Notes under the pieces: generated by a model
The model's input: only the letters and a program-made list of their open reading frames with translations
Told to the model about the DNA's origin: nothing
Databases searched by the model: none
Program-made: the position numbers and the translations under genes
NCBI GenBank assembly: GCA_022793095.1
Contig: JAAWCD010000115.1
Span: 1 to 64,000 of the forward strand
Origin: Oscillospiraceae bacterium
GTDB lineage: Bacteria; Bacillota; Clostridia; Oscillospirales; Oscillospiraceae
Length of the DNA: 64,000 bases
Direction: 5' to 3'
Shown here: positions 16,241 to 21,987 of the stretch, piece by piece
Layout: each line of letters begins with the position of its first letter
How positions within the stretch are numbered: position 1 is the stretch's first letter

Positions 16241-16270
16241 ATTATAGCACATTCTGTATCGAAATTGCAA
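16241..16270 (-). promoter_or_regulatory. SigA-type promoter of patatin gene
   Basis: TTGCAA (16265-16270), 18-base spacer, TATAAT (16241-16246) on the minus strand. Confidence 0.8.
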
Positions 16271-16293
16271 AGAATCCGTGAACACATTTCTTT

Positions 16294-16342
16294 TTCTCTT
16301 CTTTTTCTTGAAAGAAAAAGAAGCAAAAAGAACTTTAAACGA
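16294..16342. repeat. Dispersed hairpin repeat, copy 9 (after DUF3021 gene)
   Basis: CTTCTTTTTCTT-GA-AAGAAAAAGAAG followed by AAAAAGAACTTTAAACG. It directly follows the DUF3021 gene on the minus strand and separates it from the patatin promoter. Confidence 0.85.
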
Positions 16343-16345
16343 TTC

Positions 16346-16795
16346 CTACTTTACTTCTTTGTTTTGCCGTTTCCGGTACTCGTTGAGCAGGCCGTCATAA
16401 TAGTTTCCGGAAATGCGAAAATAGAATTCATAACCCAGCGTCAAGATAATGCTGACTGCCAGATAAATGACCCCGAAGGTCAGCCAATACCCTGGCTTCT
16501 GTTCGGGCAGCCAGCCGCACAGCATAGCAAACGCGGCCACAATCAGAAAAAACAGCGTCAGAAACAGGGCCAGCCGTCCGGTGTAACGCATGGACTTGAA
16601 GAGGACCGGCGTAAACAGCGCACACCTCAGCAGGGCCGCCGCCGCAGAAAGCAGGAGCAGCTGGAACAGCATGGGAATGGCGATAGACTCTATGCCCATC
16701 AGCCAGAAGGCCGCCACAATCACACAACATGAAGAAGCGTAGCTCAAGGCCGCATAGGTCTTCCATTCCACTACCAGAGATAAAAAGCGTTTCAT
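16346..16795 (-). CDS. DUF3021-like four-helix membrane protein
   Basis: Membrane protein of 149 residues with four hydrophobic helices (for example YAALSYASSCCVIVAAFWL and ALFLTLFFLIVAAFAML) and the C-terminal YEFYFRISGNYYDGLL stretch. ATG at 16795 follows AAAGGAGTC with 9-base spacing. Small membrane proteins of this type are usually encoded right next to a LytTR regulator, which they are thought to modulate. Here the LytTR gene lies upstream, but the pair is split by the candidate toxin-antitoxin locus at 16838-17161. Family assignment is by architecture and context. Confidence 0.7.
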   Translation of the reverse strand: MKRFLSLVVEWKTYAALSYASSCCVIVAAFWLMGIESIAIPMLFQLLLLSAAAALLRCALFTPVLFKSMRYTGRLALFLTLFFLIVAAFAMLCGWLPEQKPGYWLTFGVIYLAVSIILTLGYEFYFRISGNYYDGLLNEYRKRQNKEVK

Positions 16796-16837
16796 TGTAA
16801 AAGACTCCTTTCCATCATAGATCATGGTTTCATTGAC

Positions 16838-16866
16838 TTGACAAAGGGGAGTCGAATCCGTATAAT
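16838..16866 (+). promoter_or_regulatory. Consensus promoter of the candidate antitoxin RNA
   Basis: Perfect TTGACA (16838-16843), 17-base spacer and perfect TATAAT (16861-16866) on the plus strand. No protein gene lies downstream on this strand. Confidence 0.85.
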
Positions 16867-16872
16867 GAAGAA

Positions 16873-16966
16873 AGAAGGGCAGCTGTCACACGGCGGTTAG
16901 CCCAGGTAATAAACTAGGGATTTAATCCGCTAGCCGTTCGGGTCCAGCCGGGCGGCTAGCACGCTT
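16873..16966 (+). ncRNA. Candidate antitoxin small RNA (type I TA)
   Basis: An RNA of about 95 bases is predicted from the consensus promoter to the hairpin at 16929-16960 (GCTAGCCGTTCGG / CCGGGCGGCTAGC, followed by ACGCTTTTG). It is antisense to the 3' end of the toxin mRNA from 16956 on and shares that hairpin. It also carries GGCGGTTAGC (16892-16901), which can pair with the left arm of its own hairpin. No reading frame with a ribosome site is seen. Function is inferred from layout only. Confidence 0.5.
16929..16960. terminator. Bidirectional hairpin between toxin and antitoxin transcripts
   Basis: 13-bp stem with two T-G wobbles and loop GTCCAG. It holds the toxin stop codon (16956-16958) in its right arm and would end both convergent transcripts. 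Confidence 0.65.
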
Positions 16967-17042
16967 TTGTGGCCAGTATGTACAGCAACCCTGCCAGACA
17001 CACCAGAAACCGCAGCGCGGAACGCACCCGTCTCTTCCACAT
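16956..17042 (-). CDS. Candidate 28-residue membrane peptide toxin (type I TA)
   Basis: A short frame read on the minus strand from ATG 17042 to TAG 16956, with a very strong ribosome site GGAGGGAGGTG 6-8 bases upstream. The peptide starts MWKRRVRSALR (five basic residues), continues with the hydrophobic run FLVCLAGLLYILA and ends TKAC, the charge-then-membrane pattern of type I toxins such as Fst, TisB or Ibs. Its mRNA starts at a consensus promoter (17132-17161), has a 5' GCCCC/GGGGC hairpin (17112-17125), and carries GGCGGTTAGC (minus strand, 17083-17092) able to pair with GCTAGCCGCC at its own 3' end. I do not recognise it as a named family. Confidence 0.6.
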   Translation of the reverse strand: MWKRRVRSALRFLVCLAGLLYILATKAC

Positions 17043-17131
17043 CCGCATCACCTCCCTCCGATTTTATTCGCAGGGAATGTGAGCTAACCGCCTTTTATGC
17101 AACAGTGCCCTGCCCCTTGCGGGGCGGTATC

Positions 17132-17161
17132 ATCATACCATTACGCACTGTACTTTGTCAA
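17132..17161 (-). promoter_or_regulatory. Consensus promoter of the candidate toxin mRNA
   Basis: Perfect TTGACA (17156-17161), 18-base spacer, TATGAT (17132-17137) on the minus strand. Confidence 0.8.
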
Positions 17162-17167
17162 ACCCTG

Positions 17168-17188
17168 CCGGCCCGTTGAGGGCCGGCT
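17168..17188. terminator. Terminator after LytTR gene
   Basis: GCCGGCCC-GTTGA-GGGCCGGC, 7 bases after the LytTR stop; it separates that gene from the toxin promoter. Confidence 0.7.
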
Positions 17189-17195
17189 TTCTCGC

Positions 17196-17630
17196 TTAAA
17201 GGGACAATTTCTGCTTGATATAGGCGGCATACTGCCGGGAGACCACCATCACCTCGCCGTTGGAAAGCGTCACCCGCAGCCGCCCGCCCAAATCAGGCCG
17301 CAAAGAGCGGATGTGGTCAAAGTTGATGAGCGAGGATTTGGATGCCCGGAAAAACTCGCCGCCCAGCCGGTCCTCCAGCTCGTAGAGCCGGAGCGGCGTC
17401 TCATACACCCCCTCCGCCGTGTACAGGAAAGAGCGCCGGTCAGCCGTGTCCGCGTACAGAACCTGGTCCGGGTCCAACAGGTGGGTCTGCCCGTCCCGCT
17501 CGCCGGTCAGCCGCCAGTCGCAGGTCCGCAGCAGCGCCAGTAGGCGCTGAACCTCCTCGTTCACCCGGGGACAGCGCACGGTTATCTCAATCTCACCCGC
17601 ATCCGGGTCCTCTATCAGCCGCAGATTCAA
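17196..17630 (-). CDS. LytTR-family DNA-binding regulator
   Basis: Transcription regulator of 144 residues consisting of a short N-terminal segment and a C-terminal LytTR domain (about residues 45-144: LLDPDQVLYADTADRRSFLY, RLYELEDRLGGEFFRASKS, LINFDHIRSL, LSNGEVMVVSRQYAAYIKQ). No receiver domain. TTG at 17630 is the best start (AGGCGATGC upstream); an ATG nearby is out of frame. LytTR/DUF3021 pairs form regulator plus membrane modulator units that often control themselves and a neighbouring transporter. A promoter candidate is at 17691-17719. Confidence 0.85.
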   Translation of the reverse strand: MNLRLIEDPDAGEIEITVRCPRVNEEVQRLLALLRTCDWRLTGERDGQTHLLDPDQVLYADTADRRSFLYTAEGVYETPLRLYELEDRLGGEFFRASKSSLINFDHIRSLRPDLGGRLRVTLSNGEVMVVSRQYAAYIKQKLSL

Positions 17631-17690
17631 AGCATCGCCTCATTTCCTTAATGTCTCAGTTCAAAGTGAAAGAAGAACGGCCGCATCCTC

Positions 17691-17719
17691 AGCATAGCGG
17701 AAAAGGCCCTCCGGCGCAA
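17691..17719 (-). promoter_or_regulatory. Candidate promoter of LytTR gene
   Basis: TTGCGC (17714-17719), 17-base spacer, TATGCT (17691-17696) on the minus strand, about 60 bases before the start. Confidence 0.5.
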
Positions 17720-17767
17720 GAGGGCGGAACGCAAGCGGCAGAAACCGCCCCCTGAAACGCAGAAAAG

Positions 17768-18014
17768 ACGCCTTGACCGCATCAGCGGTCAAGGCGTCAC
17801 AGCTTGTCGAAAAAGCAGGAATTTAAAATAGGGTGTCAAAACTGCCAGGGCTTTGAGTAGGGGGATAGTGTGAAAGGGGGGCGAAGCCCCCGCTTTCGCG
17901 TGCAGTCGCCCGCCCGCAGGCGACTGATTTCGTCAGAATGACGAAATCAGCTTCAGGCTGTCGAGAAACTCGACAGCCTGAGACGCCCTGACCGCTGAAG
18001 CGGTCAGGGCGTCT
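17768..18014. repeat. Dispersed ~190-bp element flanked by duplicated terminator hairpins, copy A
   Basis: The left flank is a 14-bp hairpin GACGCCTTGACCGC/GCGGTCAAGGCGTC (17768-17799) and the right flank a near-identical one (about 17981-18013). Between them lies a core starting CAGCTTGTCGA and ending TCGACAGCCTGA, with internal hairpins (TGATTTCGTCA/TGACGAAATCA and CAGGCTGTCGA/TCGACAGCCTG). The core recurs at 62562-62732, while the flanking hairpins differ between the two loci. No protein is encoded. Right of it lies the end of a lipoprotein gene, whose terminator the hairpin probably is. Confidence 0.75.
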
Positions 18015-18028
18015 TGATGTAAAAAGTC

Positions 18029-18661
18029 TTATCTGGCCTCCGGGGTGAAATAGACAAAGAAGGTGTCCCCGGTGGTGTCGTCATCAAACAGCTCCTGATA
18101 GGACAGGCTGTAGTCCGCCTTACCGGCGGGCACCTCGTAAACCAGCAGGCCCTGCTTGGACTGGGCGATACCGAGGTCGAACTCTACAGGGAACATGTCG
18201 CCCATGGGCTCCACACCTGTGTTCGGGTAGATCTCCTGCCGGGCGTAGGTAACAGGGAGCGCAAAGTCTTCTTCCGCATCGCCGTCCCACTGAGCCTGCA
18301 AATCTGTGTCATACATGGGCACGCTGTATGTGGTATAGTTGTAGAAGGTCACGTCTGCCACCAGCAGCGTATTCCCCTCGGAGGGTACATAACCCTCATA
18401 CTCAGCGCAGGTATAGGCGCTGTTCACCGTGAAGTCGAAGAAGCAGGTCCGCATGGTGTCGCCCATAAAGCCGTCGGCAAAGCCGTCGCTGTCAGGCAGG
18501 ACCACGTCCGGGGCGCTGGAGCTGCCGTCATCGCCGGCGGGCTGGGTGGCCGGGGGAGGCGTGGAGCCGCCGTCGGGCTTTGCCTCGCTGGGCACCTTGT
18601 CACAGGCGGCTAACGCGAGGGCGAGGCCCAGAGCCAGGAGCAGGGAAATCATTCTTTTCAT
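18029..18661 (-). CDS. Predicted lipoprotein with DUF4352-like domain
   Basis: Surface lipoprotein of 210 residues. ATG at 18661 follows GAGAGGTG and gives a lipoprotein signal peptide (MKRMISLLLALGLALALAAC) with lipidated C20. A Pro/Gly/Ser linker follows, then a beta-rich domain (FFDFTVNSAYTC, NTLLVADVTFYNYTTYSVPM, FDLGIAQSKQGLLVYEVP) resembling the immunoglobulin-like DUF4352/DUF5067 domains of many Firmicute lipoproteins. Function unknown. Divergent from the 18840 gene across a hairpin (ATTCCGCC/GGCGGAAT, 18722-18743). Confidence 0.75.
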   Translation of the reverse strand: MKRMISLLLALGLALALAACDKVPSEAKPDGGSTPPPATQPAGDDGSSSAPDVVLPDSDGFADGFMGDTMRTCFFDFTVNSAYTCAEYEGYVPSEGNTLLVADVTFYNYTTYSVPMYDTDLQAQWDGDAEEDFALPVTYARQEIYPNTGVEPMGDMFPVEFDLGIAQSKQGLLVYEVPAGKADYSLSYQELFDDDTTGDTFFVYFTPEAR

Positions 18662-18839
18662 TTCTGTGTACACCTCTCAAAAAAATGTTTTCAACCGCCT
18701 TCTGATCTGCTATAATATTGTCATTCCGCCGATACCGGCGGAATCGAAGGGCGGCCGCCCTTCAGTTTGATATGGAACAGCATCAGAAAGCAATTCCTAT
18801 TCTAGCACATTCTCCGGCAAATTCAAGGGGGTAAAAACA

Positions 18840-19799
18840 ATGACACGGGAAAGAATGGAGAGCTTCGCCGCCTCGAAGGGCTGCAAGTGGCTGGGGGACC
18901 GGATGGTGGGCGCTTACCGGGGCTATCCCTTCGTCACCACGTTGACCAGCCGAAAAATCAGCGTATTGAACACAACCTTCGTCATTTCCGGCAAGTGGAC
19001 CGGCAAACTGGGCCGCCGGATTCGGAAGGAGCTGCCCAAGGGGTGTTCCCTGACCTGGGGCGGCCGGCCGGTGCTCCTCTGCTCCGGACAGGAAGAGGAC
19101 CTGCTGGACAGCTACACCACCGCTATGGAAATCGTGGCTTCCGCCATGCGGGAGGCGGGCATCGGCGTGCCTGACCAATGTCCGATCTGCCGTCAGCGGG
19201 AGTGCGACAGCCTGGCGCTGGTAGGCGGCGTCTATCAGCCGGTTCACCGGGCCTGCTGTGAGGAGAAATCCTACTCCACCGTGACCCGGGCCGAGGTCAA
19301 CGCCCAGGAGGGCAGCTACCTGACCGGCATCCTGGGCGCTGTTCTGGGCGCGTTGATCGCCTCGGTTCCAAGCCTGCTCACCACCTGGTTTTTGCAGCGT
19401 ATTTACGCCCTGCTGTTCATTCTGATTCCTCTGGGCGCTTATCACGGCTACCGGCTGCTCCGGGGCAGGATGAGCAAGATGGTGGGCGTGGTCACGGTCA
19501 TTGTCTCCCTGCTGATGCCCTTTGTCATGGATCAGATTCTCTTTTACATGGTAGTCGCCACAACCTTCGGAATTGTACCCAGCGTTTTGGAGACGGTGCC
19601 CCTTTATTTTGAGTACAACACCTTCATGGATATGGTGGTATCCATGGGCATGTCCTATGTCTTTTTGCTGATTGGCCTTTGGTCCACCTTCCGCCAGATC
19701 ACCCGTACCTCGACCCATGAGGTCACAGACGCTTCCATCACTCTGGAAAGCGTCATGCCCTACCGGGCCTCCGGAAGCCAGAGCGAATTGGAGCTGTAA
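18840..19799 (+). CDS. Membrane protein with N-terminal globular domain and cysteine cluster
   Basis: I do not recognise this 319-residue protein. ATG at 18840 follows AAGGGGGT. The first 110 residues are soluble; then DQCPICRQREC and HRACCEE form a likely zinc knuckle. The C-terminal half has about five hydrophobic helices (for example ILGAVLGALIASVPSLL, ALLFILIPLGAYHGY and VVTVIVSLLMPFVM) and ends in a polar tail. It is a lone gene with a terminator behind it. The layout resembles membrane proteins with a zinc-ribbon hinge in Firmicutes, but no function can be assigned. Confidence 0.7.
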   Translation: MTRERMESFAASKGCKWLGDRMVGAYRGYPFVTTLTSRKISVLNTTFVISGKWTGKLGRRIRKELPKGCSLTWGGRPVLLCSGQEEDLLDSYTTAMEIVASAMREAGIGVPDQCPICRQRECDSLALVGGVYQPVHRACCEEKSYSTVTRAEVNAQEGSYLTGILGAVLGALIASVPSLLTTWFLQRIYALLFILIPLGAYHGYRLLRGRMSKMVGVVTVIVSLLMPFVMDQILFYMVVATTFGIVPSVLETVPLYFEYNTFMDMVVSMGMSYVFLLIGLWSTFRQITRTSTHEVTDASITLESVMPYRASGSQSELEL

Positions 19800-19838
19800 T
19801 TTGGGCCGGTTGTTCCGATTTTTTGACGGCAGTCAACG

Positions 19839-19870
19839 GCGTGGGAATCCACTGGATTCCCACGCCGTTA
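19839..19870. terminator. Bidirectional terminator between converging genes
   Basis: AACGGCGTGGGAATCCA and TGGATTCCCACGCCGTT form a long stem followed by ATTGTTTATT; it serves the plus gene ending at 19799 and the minus gene ending at 19875. Confidence 0.85.
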
Positions 19871-19874
19871 TTGT

Positions 19875-21281
19875 TTATTGCGGAGACCGCGCCTCGCCTG
19901 CCGTTCCGTTTTCCACTGGGATGAACCACCCGGCCACAGAAATACCGGCCAGTTCATCCATCTCGACAGGCTCTGTAAACTCCCAGCGGTTGTAATACAG
20001 TTCATCCCCTCCGCTGCCTGCCTTCGGTTTCGCGGCAATTTCGCTCCCGTCCTTTTTCAAGGCGGAAACCGGCTCCCGGGGCAGCCGGCTCGCGGACAGA
20101 ATTGTGACGTTGAGGGGAGAAAGGGTCATCTCCTTCAATTCAGTTCCGTCAAGCATCCCGGAAAGGGGTATCCGCAGCTCCGGCAGAGTTTCCACTGTCA
20201 GCGGAATTTCCCAGCTGCCCGAAATGGAGTCCGCCAGAACCACCGCGCCGTAAACGCTCTCCAGCCGCAGGTCCGCCGCTGTCTCCGGTCCCACAGGGAA
20301 CACCAGCTCTGCATAAACCTTTCCATCCCTGGTAAACCAGAACGATGTCAGCGGGTCATTATAGGCCATACTGATGCGGCTTGCTTCCTCAAAGCCCTCG
20401 CCGCTCTCCAAATCCAGCGTCTCCGCATACCGGCTCCGCAGGGTGCTCAGCAGCGTCGAGCTCCCCATTCGGGCCTCCGCCGGGACCTCAAACTGAAGGT
20501 GGAATTTCCCATCCGCTCCGAAGCCCGCCGAGGACAGGGACACCAGCTCAGAGCCCAGGTCCGCCGGCGTCTGGCCCGGCTCCAGCGACAGGGCTCCGAT
20601 GTAATCCTCCGCCGTGTCCAGAGTCCCGCTGCCGTACAGCACGTTTTCCGCTGCCAGATACCAGCCCGCCAAGGTCTGGTCCGGCAGTGTCAAATCCGGA
20701 AGATTTACCTCCACAGAATAATTTTGGGGCTGGAATCCATCTACCCGCAGGCGCAGATTTTTAAGCTCCGACGCCTCGTCCGGCTTGCCAAAGGTGTGGG
20801 TGAATTTCAGCAGAGCGGTTTTGGTCTCCGGAACATAGCCGATACACTCCCGGCTGAACATACCCATTGTAATCCCGCTGGTTTCGCGCTCCGATTTCTC
20901 CGGAATCAGAAGTCCGTCCACGCCCAGGGTGTCATCCAGCCGGTCCCCTGCCTGATCCTTCGCCTCGGCGTAGACCACCAGCATGGTGCTGTCCGCCATG
21001 GCGGACAATACCTTGACCTCAATTCCCTGGTCCACCGCCTGGCCCTCCACAGCCTGGGCGTAACGTCCAAAGCCGCCAAGGGCATTGGACAGCAGCTCCT
21101 GCACGGTGGGAGACAGGGCCCCTGCTGTCACCGCCAGCACCAGCGCCGCCGCCACGCCAACGGCCAGCGTCCTCCTTAGTGTGTGGGGCTTCCGAGGCTG
21201 CTCCAGCAGCGCCGCCGCCAGCTTCTGCTTCCCCGCTTCGGTGAGATAAAGCTCAGCCATCTGCTTCTGATAACGTTCCAT
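19875..21281 (-). CDS. Anti-sigma factor, DUF4179-type membrane protein
   Basis: Predicted regulator that holds the ECF sigma factor encoded just upstream. The 468-residue protein has a short cytoplasmic N-terminus (MERYQKQMAELYLTEAGKQ), one membrane helix around residues 40-58 (LAVGVAAALVLAVTAGAL), and a large extracellular beta-rich portion (DQGIEVKVLSAMADSTMLVVY and following) typical of DUF4179 proteins. The start overlaps the sigma gene by 29 bases, implying translational coupling. The sensed signal is unknown. Confident as sigma/anti-sigma pair, less so on mechanism. Confidence 0.78.
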   Translation of the reverse strand: MERYQKQMAELYLTEAGKQKLAAALLEQPRKPHTLRRTLAVGVAAALVLAVTAGALSPTVQELLSNALGGFGRYAQAVEGQAVDQGIEVKVLSAMADSTMLVVYAEAKDQAGDRLDDTLGVDGLLIPEKSERETSGITMGMFSRECIGYVPETKTALLKFTHTFGKPDEASELKNLRLRVDGFQPQNYSVEVNLPDLTLPDQTLAGWYLAAENVLYGSGTLDTAEDYIGALSLEPGQTPADLGSELVSLSSAGFGADGKFHLQFEVPAEARMGSSTLLSTLRSRYAETLDLESGEGFEEASRISMAYNDPLTSFWFTRDGKVYAELVFPVGPETAADLRLESVYGAVVLADSISGSWEIPLTVETLPELRIPLSGMLDGTELKEMTLSPLNVTILSASRLPREPVSALKKDGSEIAAKPKAGSGGDELYYNRWEFTEPVEMDELAGISVAGWFIPVENGTAGEARSPQ

Positions 21282-21756
21282 CCAAGTCGCCTCCTAACAT
21301 TGTTTTCAGCTTTTCCCGGCCTCTGGCCAGCCAGGTGGACACCAGCGCGGGCTTGACGCCCATCATCCGGGCAATCTCGCCCACGCCGTATCCCTCGTAA
21401 TACCGCAGGAAAATCGCGGCCGCGTGCTTGGGCGGCAGCTTTCGCACCGCGTCCAAAACGCCGCTCTCCTCCGGCATGTGGACGGCCACAGCCTGGGCCT
21501 CGTCCAGGTCCGCCCGGTGCCGCCGGAAGGCGGATTTGTGGAGGTTTTTGCACTCGTTGACTGCCACCCGGATGAGCCAGGCCCGTTCGGCCTCCGGGCT
21601 GCCGAAGGTCTTTCCGGCGGTCAGGAGGCGGAGCAGGACGGTCTGGCACACGTCCTGAGCGTCCGCCGCGCTGCCGGTCCAGGACCAGGCCACCCGCAGC
21701 AGCAGGTCGCCGTACTGTTCTACCAGCCGCTCGGCCTGCTCGTTGGTCAGCTGCAT
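21253..21756 (-). CDS. ECF RNA polymerase sigma factor
   Basis: Extracytoplasmic-function sigma factor of 167 residues. Region 2 is at about residues 6-75 (ERLVEQYGDLLLRVAWSWTG, DAQDVCQTVLLRLL, AWLIRVAVNECKN), region 4 at about 100-155 (LPPKHAAAIFLRYYEGYG, EIARMMGVKPALVSTWLARG). ATG at 21756 is the third of three in-frame ATGs and the only one well spaced from AGAAGGAG. It overlaps its anti-sigma gene. A perfect cre-like palindrome lies 17 bases upstream, suggesting catabolite control. Confidence 0.88.
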   Translation of the reverse strand: MQLTNEQAERLVEQYGDLLLRVAWSWTGSAADAQDVCQTVLLRLLTAGKTFGSPEAERAWLIRVAVNECKNLHKSAFRRHRADLDEAQAVAVHMPEESGVLDAVRKLPPKHAAAIFLRYYEGYGVGEIARMMGVKPALVSTWLARGREKLKTMLGGDLDGTLSEADG

Positions 21757-21772
21757 ACCCATCATCTCCTTC

Positions 21773-21786
21773 TGAAAGCGCTTTCA
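21773..21786. promoter_or_regulatory. cre-like palindrome upstream of sigma gene
   Basis: TGAAAGCGCTTTCA is a perfect 14-base palindrome matching the CcpA operator consensus TGWAANCGNTNWCA. It lies between the ribosome site and the upstream repeat, in a roadblock position. Confidence 0.5.
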
Positions 21787-21835
21787 CCTTTAACACAACA
21801 CAGCCTTCCCGATTCTGTCACTGACTTTTTCTTTT

Positions 21836-21978
21836 TCTCTTCGTTTCTTGAAAGAAAAGAAGCAAAAGAACTTTAAACTGCGCTCAACTGGTTATAATTC
21901 CCTCTATAGAGCGTTAATTGAGAACTCAGTTTAAAGTTCTTTTTGGTTCTTTTTCTTTCAAGAAAAAGAACAGAAAGG
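21836..21978. repeat. Dispersed hairpin repeat pair, copies 10 and 11
   Basis: Copy 10 (21836-21880) and copy 11 (21928-21978) face each other with complementary inner arms (AAAGAACTTTAAACTG / AGTTTAAAGTTCTTT) around a 47-base spacer. Copy 11 runs into AGAAAGGAG, the ribosome site of the AAA+ gene. Confidence 0.85.
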
Positions 21979-21987
21979 AGTTGCCCC

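Noticed and set aside
17651..17755. Short plus-strand frame starting MSQFKVKEERP
   Set aside because: No ribosome site; it overlaps the LytTR promoter region.
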